This document shows positions 1 to 8,348 of a stretch of DNA of 64,000 nucleotides, piece after piece (position 1 is the stretch's first letter; every line of letters begins with the position of its first letter). The translations under genes were made by a program, and so were the position numbers. This DNA comes from Cupriavidus sp. YR651 (GTDB lineage Bacteria; Pseudomonadota; Gammaproteobacteria; Burkholderiales; Burkholderiaceae): NCBI RefSeq assembly GCF_900101625.1, contig NZ_FMYZ01000005.1, positions 248,001 through 312,000 of the forward strand, written 5' to 3'. The notes below the pieces were generated by a model. It was not told where the DNA came from. It saw only the letters and a list, made by a program, of their open reading frames with translations, and made no database searches.

Positions 1-513
1 GATGCGCTTGAGCGCGTCGGACACGTTGCGGATCGCGTAGTTGGATACGTAGAGCTGGTCATAGCTCTTGTCCGGGGAGTACAGGAAGATCGTTCCCAAT
101 TGTGTGGGCGAAGACTTTCGAACCGATACGCCACTGCGCTGCACCGGCTCCGGCAGGCGTGGCGTGGCTAGCGCCACACGGTTCTGCACCAGCACCTGCG
201 CCTTGTCCACGTCGGTTCCGGGCTTGAACGTTACGGTGAGGTTCAGGCCACCGTCCGAGGTAGCCTGACTGTACATGTACATCATGTCCTCGACCCCGTT
301 CACCTCGAGTTCGATGGGAGTCGATACTGTCTCGGACACGGTCTCGGCAGAGGCGCCGGGATAGCTGGCCTGAACGACTACGGTAGGCGGTGCAATCTCC
401 GGATACTCGGATACTGCGAGCGAAAAATATGCAAGCCCGCCAACAATGGTCATGACGATGGACAGCACGATGGCCAGCACCGGCTGTTCGACGGAGATTC
501 GGCCGATGTTCAT
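1..513 (-). CDS. RND efflux pump inner-membrane transporter, N-terminal part
   Basis: This is the first 171 codons of a hydrophobe/amphiphile efflux (AcrB/MexB-type) RND pump, cut by the window edge. The protein starts MNIGRISVEQPVLAIVLS, the usual start of the family, with transmembrane helix 1 at about residues 10-29. The periplasmic pore-domain start follows (YPEIAPPTV, then YPGASAETV). Its ATG overlaps the TGA of the upstream adaptor gene in an ATGA arrangement, so the two are translationally coupled. As a proton-driven trimer it would export drugs or solvents through an outer-membrane channel. Substrates cannot be inferred and the rest of the operon lies outside the window. Confidence 0.93.
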   Translation of the reverse strand, partial: MNIGRISVEQPVLAIVLSIVMTIVGGLAYFSLAVSEYPEIAPPTVVVQASYPGASAETVSETVSTPIELEVNGVEDMMYMYSQATSDGGLNLTVTFKPGTDVDKAQVLVQNRVALATPRLPEPVQRSGVSVRKSSPTQLGTIFLYSPDKSYDQLYVSNYAIRNVSDALKRI

Positions 514-1694
514 GGCTTGACTCCCTTGGAAGCCTGCAGATCATCCTGCCTTGCGGCGGCGCGTGTGGTGACCTTGACCATTTCTCCTGGCCGCACGCGC
601 TGGGCGCCTTCGACGATGACGTTTTCGCCCGCCTTCAGCCCTGTGGAGACCTCGCGCAGATTGCCAAACAGTCTGCCAAGCTCGACTGGCCTGACTTCCA
701 CGGTCTGGTCTGGCTTGACGATATAGAGCACGCGTCGTGTTGCATCGGTGGCAACGGCCACATCCGGCACCAGCAGGGCCTGGTGTGCACCATTCCCCGC
801 GACATGCGCCCGGCCGAACTGACCCGGCGTCAGTTTCAGCTGGGGATTCGCCAACCGCACGCGCTGCCTGAGCGTGCCGGTGGAGTTGTCCAGGCGGTTG
901 TCAATAAAATTCATGCCACCGACCAGGCTCGGTTGCGTATCGCCTGGCAGGGAAATCCTGACTTCGCGAGCCGTTGCCTGGCCGCCACCAGCATCTCGCG
1001 TATAGCGCAGGTAGCTTTGCTCATCGACATCAAAGTAGAAATCGATGGGGTCCTGCGAAACGATGGTCGTCAGCAACGTCGCACTGGTATTGCCGCCCGT
1101 GATCAGGTTTCCTTCACTCACGAGCTTGCGGCTGATCCGGCCGGACATGGGTGCGGTAATGCGAGTGAACGACAGATCGAGCTTTGCGCGGGACAAGACG
1201 CCCTCGGCACTGGCCACTTCCGCCCGCGCACCCTGTACCGCCTGCTCACGCTGGTCAAACAGGCTCCTGGCAATCGTGTTGGTACTGATCAGCACCTTGG
1301 CCCGTTCGTACTCCTGCAGACTCAGGCTCAGTTGCGAGCGTGCCCGGGCGAGCGCGCCTTCCGCCTCGGTCACCGTTGCCTGGAATGGCCGCGGATCGAC
1401 GACAAAGAGAAGGTCGCCCTTCTTTACAATCGCCCCATCCTTGAAGGCAATCTTCTCCAGATAGCCGCCCACGCGTGACCGGACCTCCACCGTATCGATG
1501 GCCTCGAACCGCCCGGTAAAGATATCGACGTCGGTCACCTGCCGAACCACAGGCTGGCTCACCACCACTGCCTGGGCGGCAGGTTCGGCGGTGGCCTCGG
1601 ATTTGCAGCCCGTAACGATCGCGACCACGCTCAGCGACAGGATCGCGGCGAGTACCACCCTCTTCAACGCACCGGCGTTCAGTCGTTGCTTCAT
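510..1694 (-). CDS. RND efflux pump periplasmic adaptor lipoprotein
   Basis: 394-residue membrane-fusion protein of the AcrA/MexA family, linking an RND pump to an outer-membrane channel. The N-terminus has a lipoprotein signal with the lipobox VTGC, so Cys30 is the likely acylated residue. Next come the biotinyl-lipoyl-like half (VRSRVGGYLEKI, FKDGAIVKKGDLLF), a helical hairpin at about residues 100-165, and the second lipoyl half (ITAPMSGRIS). The C-terminal beta-barrel and membrane-proximal domains end near residue 380. The stop codon overlaps the pump start. The DGAR-repeat gene lies 78 bases upstream on the same strand and is probably co-transcribed. Confidence 0.95.
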   Translation of the reverse strand: MKQRLNAGALKRVVLAAILSLSVVAIVTGCKSEATAEPAAQAVVVSQPVVRQVTDVDIFTGRFEAIDTVEVRSRVGGYLEKIAFKDGAIVKKGDLLFVVDPRPFQATVTEAEGALARARSQLSLSLQEYERAKVLISTNTIARSLFDQREQAVQGARAEVASAEGVLSRAKLDLSFTRITAPMSGRISRKLVSEGNLITGGNTSATLLTTIVSQDPIDFYFDVDEQSYLRYTRDAGGGQATAREVRISLPGDTQPSLVGGMNFIDNRLDNSTGTLRQRVRLANPQLKLTPGQFGRAHVAGNGAHQALLVPDVAVATDATRRVLYIVKPDQTVEVRPVELGRLFGNLREVSTGLKAGENVIVEGAQRVRPGEMVKVTTRAAARQDDLQASKGVKP

Positions 1695-1772
1695 GATTTC
1701 CCCTCTTCAGAACCAGTGAGGGAGCACCGGCCAGGTACTCGCCGGACGCTCCCCTCAGCAGCCCTTCCGATA

Positions 1773-2147
1773 TCAGACGGTTGTGGCCTGGACGTGGTTG
1801 TCATCTTCCCGGGCAGGCGATGCCGACACGCCCGAACGGTCCATACCTGCCAAACGTGCACCATCAGTGAAGGGGCTGACTTCGCGTGCGCCGTCAGAAA
1901 AGACATCCCGCTGGCGGGACGGATCTGCCGAAGGACCGGTACGGTCCATACCGGCGATTCGTGCGCCATCTGTGAACATGTCGACCTGGCGATTACGGTC
2001 ATCGTTGGTGTTCACGGTCGTGCGTGCCCCATCGACAAAGGGACTACGGTCCCGCAGAACATTGCCGTAACCGGCCTGAGCATGGGCTTGACTGCCGAAG
2101 AACGCTGCCAGAAGCGTGGCGGAAATCACAAGGATCTTGGTATTCAT
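1773..2147 (-). CDS. small secreted protein with DGAR repeats
   Basis: 124-residue protein with a Sec signal peptide (MNTKILVISATLLAAFFGS, cleavage probably after AHA at 21-23). The mature part is polar and built on a repeated motif. DGAR occurs at residues 39-42, 60-63, 85-88 and 95-98, preceded by an aromatic F and T/S/V. Two copies continue into AGMDR[T/S]G (65-71 and 100-106). I do not recognise a named family. It lies just upstream of the RND adaptor on the same strand, so it is probably the first gene of the efflux operon and its product is periplasmic. I chose the ATG at 2147 because the signal peptide begins there; an upstream in-frame extension would bury it. Confidence 0.7.
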   Translation of the reverse strand: MNTKILVISATLLAAFFGSQAHAQAGYGNVLRDRSPFVDGARTTVNTNDDRNRQVDMFTDGARIAGMDRTGPSADPSRQRDVFSDGAREVSPFTDGARLAGMDRSGVSASPAREDDNHVQATTV

Positions 2148-2541
2148 GAACATCTCCATTCGAGAAAGGTGTGGAACTTCGCATTGAGCCGCTGACACGA
2201 ACATCTCCGTGTCGTCGGCATGCAGGGGTTCAACACCAGGGCTCGCGAGCCGACAGGGCGAAGTATGGACAGCGACAGTCGCGAGAAAAACCCGCGAAGG
2301 AACAGAAATGATTTGAATCCCAGGCAACAATCCGATCACCTTGATCGCGCGCACGCAGGGCAAGCGGCGCAGCCGATGGGAAGCATCGGGGCCGCGATCG
2401 TTGATCCCGGCGCAAGGATCATTTGCGAAAGCACGGGTTTTTCGAGGCAGGAACCATGCCGACAATCGCCTCATGGCCTGACAGGTGCGATCCGACGTCG
2501 TGCCGGCTGGCGTCACTCAGATGAGGAACACGATCCGTCAT
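2148..2541. other. divergent intergenic region
   Basis: About 390 bases between the minus-strand DGAR/RND operon and the plus-strand luciferase-like gene. Apart from the short inverted repeat at 2194-2213 I see no RNA gene, repeat or plausible coding sequence. It should hold both divergent promoters, but no clear sigma-70 boxes can be assigned by eye. Confidence 0.4.
2194..2213 (-). promoter_or_regulatory. inverted repeat upstream of the DGAR/RND operon
   Basis: Arms GACACG and CGTGTC are separated by 8 bases, about 47 bases before the start of the DGAR-repeat gene. It could be a repressor operator or a 5' UTR hairpin. The arms are short, so chance occurrence is possible. Confidence 0.25.
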
Positions 2542-3483
2542 ATGGCAAACGCATTGGAAACACTGACTTCCGGCAGCTTCAGTATCGGTGTGGAGCTGCC
2601 ACTGGATAACGATTGGACGCCGGCTGGCCAGGCTGCCCGCCAGCGCGATGGTCGACTGCCCGGCGAGCCCGATCTTGCACATCACGACGAACTGGCACGC
2701 CTGGCGGATCGCTCCGGCTTTCGTGCGCTCTGGGTCCGCGATGTACCGCTCTACGACCCCCAGTTCGGCGATGCCGCCCAGGTCTTCGAAGCCTTCTCCT
2801 ACCTGGGATATCTGGCCGGCATCACCGATCGCATACTGCTTGGCACGGCTGCAATCGTGCTGCCCATTCGCGATCCGCTCTTGACGCTCAAGGCGGCAAA
2901 CACACTCGATCACCTTAGCAATGGCCGTCTCTTGCTTGGCGTAGCGAGTGGCGACAGGCCGGTCGAGTACCCCATCTTCGGTCGGGATTTCGAGAACAGA
3001 GGCGTCAACTTCCGGACGCAGGTATCGATGCTGCGCGACGGCGCGTCTCATCTTCCGTCCGGCGTCACGCTGCTGCCACGTACGCGGGGCGCGTTGCCCT
3101 TGCTTGTCGCAGGCCTGGCACAACAGACGGCAAACTGGGTCGGACAGCACATGGACGGGTGGCTTGCCTATCCCGGCACGCCTGAAGACCATGTCCGGCG
3201 CAGCGGCTTGTGGCGCGGTGTCGCCGGCAACAAGCCCTACATCACGTTCATCCACCTGGATCTACTGGCCAACCCAGACGCACCGATGCAACGCCACCGT
3301 TTTGGTGGCGCCGTGGGGCGCAACGGCCTTGTGGCGGAGCTTCACGCCATGCGCGAGGCGGGCGTCAATCACATTGGCTTGCACTTCCGTCGCAATCAGC
3401 GGCCCGTAAAGGACGCCATGGAAGAGATCGCAGCTTACGTGCTGCCGCACTTCCACACGCCGCCCGCCGCCACTCGATCATGA
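2542..3483 (+). CDS. luciferase-like (LLM class) flavin oxidoreductase
   Basis: 313-residue TIM-barrel protein of the bacterial-luciferase-like superfamily, close in layout to the short LLM subgroup that begins GVELPLDNDW. Family features seen are RDVPLYDP, the conserved LLGTAAIVLPIRDPLLTLKA strand-helix, and DHLSNGRLLLGVASGDRP. It should use reduced flavin (FMN or F420) on an unknown substrate. Two upstream in-frame ATGs (2485, 2521) exist; 2542 is chosen because the conserved N-terminal strand begins soon after. Its TGA overlaps the ATG of the following LysR gene, so the pair is translationally coupled. Confidence 0.8.
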   Translation: MANALETLTSGSFSIGVELPLDNDWTPAGQAARQRDGRLPGEPDLAHHDELARLADRSGFRALWVRDVPLYDPQFGDAAQVFEAFSYLGYLAGITDRILLGTAAIVLPIRDPLLTLKAANTLDHLSNGRLLLGVASGDRPVEYPIFGRDFENRGVNFRTQVSMLRDGASHLPSGVTLLPRTRGALPLLVAGLAQQTANWVGQHMDGWLAYPGTPEDHVRRSGLWRGVAGNKPYITFIHLDLLANPDAPMQRHRFGGAVGRNGLVAELHAMREAGVNHIGLHFRRNQRPVKDAMEEIAAYVLPHFHTPPAATRS

Positions 3484-4370
3484 AAACAACGCTCGACGAG
3501 TTACTCACATTCACCGTGGTGGTGGATTCTGGCTCCATCACCGCAGCATCCGAGCAACTCGGACAAACGGTATCAGCCGTCAGTCGCGCGCTCGGCAGAC
3601 TGGAGGAAAAGCTGGCGACGACGTTGCTTCGCAGAACCACGCGTCGGCTGGAGCTCACGGAGGAAGGCGCTGCCTTCCTTACACACGCTCGCCATATCCT
3701 GGAAGCCGTAGACACCGCGGAAGAACAAATGGCGATACGCAGGCTGAAGCCTGCGGGAAAGCTCCGGGTAAATGCCGCAACGCCCTTCATGCATCACGGC
3801 ATCCTGCCAAAGATTGGCGAGTTTCTGAAGCGATACCCGGAAATCGAACTGGAACTGAACACCAGTGATCAAATCATCGACCTTCTGGAACACCGAACTG
3901 ACGTTGCCATCCGGATCGGCACACTTCGGGACTCCACGCTTCACGCAAGGTTGCTATGCACTAGCCAACTCAGACTGCTGGCGAGCCCTGCCTATGTCAA
4001 GGCGCATGGAACCCCAAAAGATCCGGCGTCTCTCGTCAATCACCGTCTGCTGGGTTTTACGCACCCTGAATCGCTCAACCAGTGGCCGGTACGCGATGAA
4101 CACGGCGATTTGCTTCAGATCGAGCCAAGCATCAGGGCTTCGAGCGGCGAGACGTTGCGACTGCTGGCGCTAGCTGGCGAGGGTATCGCTTGCCTCGCCG
4201 ATTTCATGACGGATGCGGATCGAGCCAAAGGGGATCTGGTCGAGCTCCTGCCGAGTCATACTATCGAGATTCGGCAACCCATTCACGCGGTCTACTATCG
4301 AAACACACAACTATCCCATCGCATCGCGTTCTTCATTAACTATTTGAGCGAAACTCTAGCCAACAAATAG
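3480..4370 (+). CDS. LysR-family transcriptional regulator
   Basis: 296-residue LysR regulator resembling the E. coli YafC/YhjC-type group. The winged helix-turn-helix is at residues 1-60 (SITAASEQLGQTVSAVSRAL). The LysR substrate-binding domain runs from about 88 to 290 with the typical DVAIRIG strand. Its ATG overlaps the stop of the luciferase-like oxidoreductase, so it probably responds to that enzyme's substrate or regulates its own operon. Being co-directional and coupled, rather than divergent, is less common for LysR genes. Confidence 0.9.
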   Translation: MKTTLDELLTFTVVVDSGSITAASEQLGQTVSAVSRALGRLEEKLATTLLRRTTRRLELTEEGAAFLTHARHILEAVDTAEEQMAIRRLKPAGKLRVNAATPFMHHGILPKIGEFLKRYPEIELELNTSDQIIDLLEHRTDVAIRIGTLRDSTLHARLLCTSQLRLLASPAYVKAHGTPKDPASLVNHRLLGFTHPESLNQWPVRDEHGDLLQIEPSIRASSGETLRLLALAGEGIACLADFMTDADRAKGDLVELLPSHTIEIRQPIHAVYYRNTQLSHRIAFFINYLSETLANK

Positions 4371-4466
4371 CAACAATTTCATAGAAGAATTCTGGTGACC
4401 TTCACCAGCGACACTCGGATGACCGCGTTTCGGCCGGACCTGTCACTCGCATCAAGGTGGCCGGAT

Positions 4467-4490
4467 GTCCCGGAAGGGTCGTTCCGGGAC
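4467..4490. terminator. strong hairpin between convergent genes
   Basis: Perfect 9-bp arms GTCCCGGAA and TTCCGGGAC flank a 6-base loop, between the converging LysR gene (ends 4370) and the dehydratase (ends 4544). There is no clear T-tract on either side. It may be a bidirectional transcript-end stabiliser rather than a classical intrinsic terminator. Confidence 0.4.
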
Positions 4491-4543
4491 GACCCCTCAC
4501 CCCGCAAATCAGCGAATAGCCTTTTCTTAGCCCTTCTATTCCG

Positions 4544-5677
4544 TCAAGGCCGCTTGCCGAAGCTCGCCGTCTCCTTCGTCCAGCGCCGGGCCTGTTCGCT
4601 GAGGCTGAACCCCAGGCCCGGCCGGTCCGGCACCACCATCCGCCCGTCACGCAGTTGCAGCCGTTCGTTGAACATCGGCTCCAGCCATTCGAAATGCTCG
4701 AGCCATGGTTCGCGCGGATAGGCGGCGGCAAGGTGCAGGTGGATCTCCATCGCGAAATGCGGCGCCAGACGCAGGCCCTTGAAATCGGCCAGGCTCATGA
4801 TCTGCAGGAACGGCGTGATACCTCCCACGCGCGGGGCATCGGGCTGGACAAAGTCGCAGGCGCCGGCCGTGATCAACTGCGCGTGTTCGCCAAAGCTCGT
4901 CAGCATCTCGCCGGTGGCGATGGGCGTGTCGAGCGAGGCGGCCAGCGCCGCATGCCCTTCGATGTCGTAGGCATCGAGCGGCTCCTCGATCCACACCAGG
5001 TTGTAGGGCTCCAGCGTGCGACCCATGCGTTGCGCCGTGGCGCGGTCCCATTGCTGGTTCGCATCGACCATGAACGGGAACGCGTCGCCCAGATGTTCGC
5101 GCACGGCCTTGACGCGTCGCAGGTCCTCCGCGGTGTCGGGCTGCCCCACCTTGATCTTGATGCCGCCGATGCCGTTGTCGCGCGACTTGTCGATGTTCTT
5201 GAGCACCTGATCGAGCGGCATCGACAGATAGCCGCCGGACGTGTTGTAGCACTGCACCGAGTCACGATGGGCGCCGAGCAGCTTGGCCAGCGGCAGCCCC
5301 GCCCGCTTTGCCTTCAGGTCCCAAAGCGCCACGTCGAACGGTGCGATGGCTTGCGTGGTCATGCCGCTGCGCCCCATCGACGCCCCCGCCCACAGTAGCT
5401 TGTTGAACAATCGGCCGATATCGCTGGGATCTTCTCCGATCAGCTCGGGCGCGATTTCCTGGGCATGGGCGAACATCCCCGGGCCACCGGCGCGTTTGGA
5501 GTAGCCGAAGCCGATGCCGGTGTGGCCATCCCGCGTGGAGATCTCCGCGAATATGAAGGCGATCTCGGTCAATGGACGTTGGCGGCCCGTCAGTACCTTG
5601 GCATCGCTGATCGGTGCTGCCAGCGGCAGGATGACCAGAGACAGGTCGATGGAATCAATGCGGTCTGAAGTGGACAT
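4544..5677 (-). CDS. L-talarate/galactarate dehydratase (enolase superfamily)
   Basis: 377-residue member of the mandelate racemase subgroup, very like the Salmonella L-talarate/galactarate dehydratase STM3697 as I recall it. The substrate-capping N-terminal domain is at about 1-130 and the TIM barrel follows. The KxK motif gives Lys174 and Lys176. Metal ligands are Asp205 (VDANQQWD), Glu231 (IEEPLDAYD) and Glu257 (TGEMLTSF), and the His catalyst is His307 (LAPHFAMEIH). All five fall at a constant offset of 21 from the residues I recall for STM3697. It would dehydrate galactarate or talarate to 5-keto-4-deoxy-glucarate. It is the last gene of the minus-strand operon starting at 9559. Confidence 0.9.
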   Translation of the reverse strand: MSTSDRIDSIDLSLVILPLAAPISDAKVLTGRQRPLTEIAFIFAEISTRDGHTGIGFGYSKRAGGPGMFAHAQEIAPELIGEDPSDIGRLFNKLLWAGASMGRSGMTTQAIAPFDVALWDLKAKRAGLPLAKLLGAHRDSVQCYNTSGGYLSMPLDQVLKNIDKSRDNGIGGIKIKVGQPDTAEDLRRVKAVREHLGDAFPFMVDANQQWDRATAQRMGRTLEPYNLVWIEEPLDAYDIEGHAALAASLDTPIATGEMLTSFGEHAQLITAGACDFVQPDAPRVGGITPFLQIMSLADFKGLRLAPHFAMEIHLHLAAAYPREPWLEHFEWLEPMFNERLQLRDGRMVVPDRPGLGFSLSEQARRWTKETASFGKRP

Positions 5678-5701
5678 GGTTTGCGAGAGAAGGAATGAAC
5701 G

Positions 5702-6691
5702 TTACTCGGCCTTGATGCCGGCGGTCTGGATTACCTTGGTCCAGCGATCCGTTTCCGCCTTGATGAAGGAGGTGTAGTCGTGCGAGTTGGAAGCCACGAC
5801 CACAAAGCCGTTGGCTTCGAGCTTGTCCCGCACGGCGGGTTGCTTGAACGAGGCAACCATTGCCGCTTCGAGCTTGTCGACGATCGGCTTGGGCGTACCC
5901 TTCGGCGCCGACAGACCCACCCACGACACCGCCGTGAAGCCAGGGAAGCCCGATTCCGCCACGGTGGGGACATCGGGGAACAGCGCATTGCGTTGCTCGC
6001 TCGTGACAGCCAGTGCGCGCAGCTTGCCCGCCTTGACATACGGCAGCACCGCATCCTGATTGACGAACATGGTCGGGATTTGCCCGGCCAGCACATCGGT
6101 CAGCGCCGGGCCACCGCCGCGATACGGAATGCCCACCATATCGAGCTTGGCCGTCTGCCGCAGCAGTTCCATCGCCAGATGGCCCGAGGAGGCATTGGTC
6201 ACGCCGTAGTTGACCTTCCCCGGGTTGGCCTTCACGTAGGCGATGAATTCCTTGAAGGTCTTGGCCGGAAACGATGGATTGACCACCAGCACATTCGGAC
6301 CCGATTCCAGCTGCGAAATGTGGATGAAGTCTTTCGAGGAATCGTAGTTGGGCTTTGGTGTCATGCCGTGGGCGATGGCATTGCTGCCGATGCCCGATAG
6401 CAGCAGCGTGTAGCCGTCGGCCGGTGCCTTGGCTGCTTGCTCCGCACCGATGGTGCCGCCCGCGCCGCCCTTGTTTTCCACGATGAACGGCTGCTTCAGC
6501 ACCTTGCCGAGCTGGTCGGCTATCAGGCGCCCCATGATGTCGCTGGTGCCACCAGCGGGGAATGGCACGATGATCCGCACGGGGCGGGAAGGCCAGTTAT
6601 CGGCAGCCTGCGCGAATGCGCCGGGCAGTGTGCAAAGCGTGGCGACGGCCGTGACCGTGCACGCCGCGAGAAATCCTCTGCGGTGCAGCAT
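5702..6691 (-). CDS. Bug/TctC-family periplasmic solute-binding protein
   Basis: 329-residue tripartite tricarboxylate transporter receptor. It has a signal peptide with an RR-containing n-region, cleaved near AFAQA. Family motifs are WPSRPVRIIVPFPAGG, VENKGGAGGTIGAEQAAKAPADGYTL split over adjacent strands, and the late VSWVGLSAPKGTP. No TctA or TctB membrane gene lies nearby, as is common for Bug proteins in Burkholderiales, so it must share membrane partners or act as a sensor. Its place between two sugar-acid dehydratases suggests binding of an aldarate. It sits 24 bases upstream of the talarate dehydratase. Confidence 0.92.
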   Translation of the reverse strand: MLHRRGFLAACTVTAVATLCTLPGAFAQAADNWPSRPVRIIVPFPAGGTSDIMGRLIADQLGKVLKQPFIVENKGGAGGTIGAEQAAKAPADGYTLLLSGIGSNAIAHGMTPKPNYDSSKDFIHISQLESGPNVLVVNPSFPAKTFKEFIAYVKANPGKVNYGVTNASSGHLAMELLRQTAKLDMVGIPYRGGGPALTDVLAGQIPTMFVNQDAVLPYVKAGKLRALAVTSEQRNALFPDVPTVAESGFPGFTAVSWVGLSAPKGTPKPIVDKLEAAMVASFKQPAVRDKLEANGFVVVASNSHDYTSFIKAETDRWTKVIQTAGIKAE

Positions 6692-6767
6692 GTTGTCTCC
6701 TGATTGTGAATGGCCCGCTTTGTGAAGGCTCTTGCGGCGCGGGCCCGATGTCGAAAACGGTTCCGCG

Positions 6768-8348
6768 CTAGTCGACCACCCCGATCGGCCAGGGCACGAA
6801 TTCATTGAGGCCCACGCCCTGTGCTTCGCTCCGGGTCGCTTCGCCAGACGCGTGGCGCAGGATCTGCGCAAAGATGCGCTCGCCCATTTCCGCGATGGTG
6901 GCGTCGCCGTCAATCACGACGCCACAGTTGACGTCCATGTCGTTGACCATGCGCGTGTACATGGGCGTGTTGCTGGCCAGCTTGATGGTCGGCGCCGGCA
7001 CGGAGCCAAAGCACGAACCACGGCCCGTCGTGAAACAGATCAGATTGGCGCCGCCGGCGATCTGGCCCGTCGCGGAAACCGGGTCGTAACCGGGCGTGTC
7101 CATGAAGACCAGGCCATGCTGGGTCACGGGTTCGGCGTAACGATAGACTTCCATCAGCGGCGCATTGCCGCCCTTCTTCGCGCCACCCAGGCTTTTTTCC
7201 AATACGTTGGCCAGGCCACCGGCATTGTTGCCGGGGCTCACGCGGCCATTGATCTGCGTGTCGCGGCCCTTGTTGTAGTCAAGCCACCAGTCGATGCGTG
7301 CCACCAGCTTCTTGCCGACCTCGGGCGTCACCGCACGCGCGGTCAGCGTGTGCTCGACGCCGAAGATCTCGGAGGTCTCGGACAGGATTGCCGTGCCGCC
7401 GTGCCGGATCAGGATCTCCATCGCGGCACCCAGCGCGGGATTCGCGGACAAGCCCGAGAAGCCGTCCGAGCCACCACATTGCATGCCGATCATGATGTGC
7501 TCGGCGGACACCGGCTCGCGCCTTGCCGTTTCAGCCTGCGGCAGCATCTCGCGCACCAGTTCCACGCCTGCCGCGATGGCGCGACGCGTGCCGCCCGCAT
7601 CGGCGATGTTGAGTGTTTTCAGCATCGGGCCGGCCTGCAACCGCTGATGCGCGAGGAAGTCGTCGAGGTCATTGTGTTCGTCGCCGAGTGCGATCACGAG
7701 CGCGCCCGCGGTATTCGGGTGGCGGATGTAGCCACCGAGCGTGCGGCGCAGCAGATCCATCGGCTCCCCGCTGCGCTCCATCCCCGCCCCCTGTTCGTGG
7801 ATGTAGGGCACCACGCCGTCGACGTGCGGGAAGCCACGCAATGCCTCGGCATCGAACGAACTGGCGATCTTGCGTGCAACGGTGGCGCCGCCATGGCCCA
7901 CCACGAAGATGCCGATATAGTTGCGCGTGGCGACCCGCCCATCGGCGCGCACGATACCCTGGAACGTCGCACGCTCCGCCTGCGGCACGAAGTCCGTGGC
8001 GCGATAGTCCATCCCGTGGCGGTAGTCCTTCTCCAGGTCGCCAAACGCAATGTTGTGGCTGTGCATCCAGGTGCCCGGCGGCAGATCTTCCGTCGCAAAA
8101 CCGATCACCGTGTTGTATTTCATGACCGGCTCGCCCCGGGCAATGAAGCGCGCGGCGATCTTGTGGCCGGACGGCACGTCATGCAGCGTAACCAGGCTCT
8201 CGGATGGAACGGGCGTTCCGGCGGGAACCTCCATGCGGGCCACCACGACATTGTCGAGAGGGTCGAGCCGGATGAAGGGATTGCGGGTGGTGTTCATGAT
8301 GTTGGCGAAGATCGGTGGCGTGGCGGCGGACGTGGTGGTGGCGATCAT
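6768..8348 (-). CDS. UxaA/GarD-family dehydratase, SAF-domain subunit (paralogue A)
   Basis: 526-residue protein of the altronate/galactarate dehydratase family. The N-terminal SAF domain lies at about 25-105 (MHSHN near 95-99), followed by the two-part catalytic region. The second-half motifs are intact: Cys291 in MQCGGSDGFSG, SETSEIFG then EH (323-333), SPGNNAGG and TTGRGS. Three first-half positions that are normally Cys in the family, as I recall it, have changed: HGGAT (Gly153), QGAGM (Ala188) and LGDEHN (Asp223). The neighbouring paralogue keeps exactly those three Cys and loses the others, so the two probably form one enzyme. Start and upstream stop overlap (ATGA). Confidence 0.88.
   Translation of the reverse strand: MIATTTSAATPPIFANIMNTTRNPFIRLDPLDNVVVARMEVPAGTPVPSESLVTLHDVPSGHKIAARFIARGEPVMKYNTVIGFATEDLPPGTWMHSHNIAFGDLEKDYRHGMDYRATDFVPQAERATFQGIVRADGRVATRNYIGIFVVGHGGATVARKIASSFDAEALRGFPHVDGVVPYIHEQGAGMERSGEPMDLLRRTLGGYIRHPNTAGALVIALGDEHNDLDDFLAHQRLQAGPMLKTLNIADAGGTRRAIAAGVELVREMLPQAETARREPVSAEHIMIGMQCGGSDGFSGLSANPALGAAMEILIRHGGTAILSETSEIFGVEHTLTARAVTPEVGKKLVARIDWWLDYNKGRDTQINGRVSPGNNAGGLANVLEKSLGGAKKGGNAPLMEVYRYAEPVTQHGLVFMDTPGYDPVSATGQIAGGANLICFTTGRGSCFGSVPAPTIKLASNTPMYTRMVNDMDVNCGVVIDGDATIAEMGERIFAQILRHASGEATRSEAQGVGLNEFVPWPIGVVD

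Noticed and set aside
5702..6691. Complete tripartite tricarboxylate transporter
   Set aside because: Only the receptor is present; no TctA- or TctB-like membrane gene is found near this receptor or the one at 61402.
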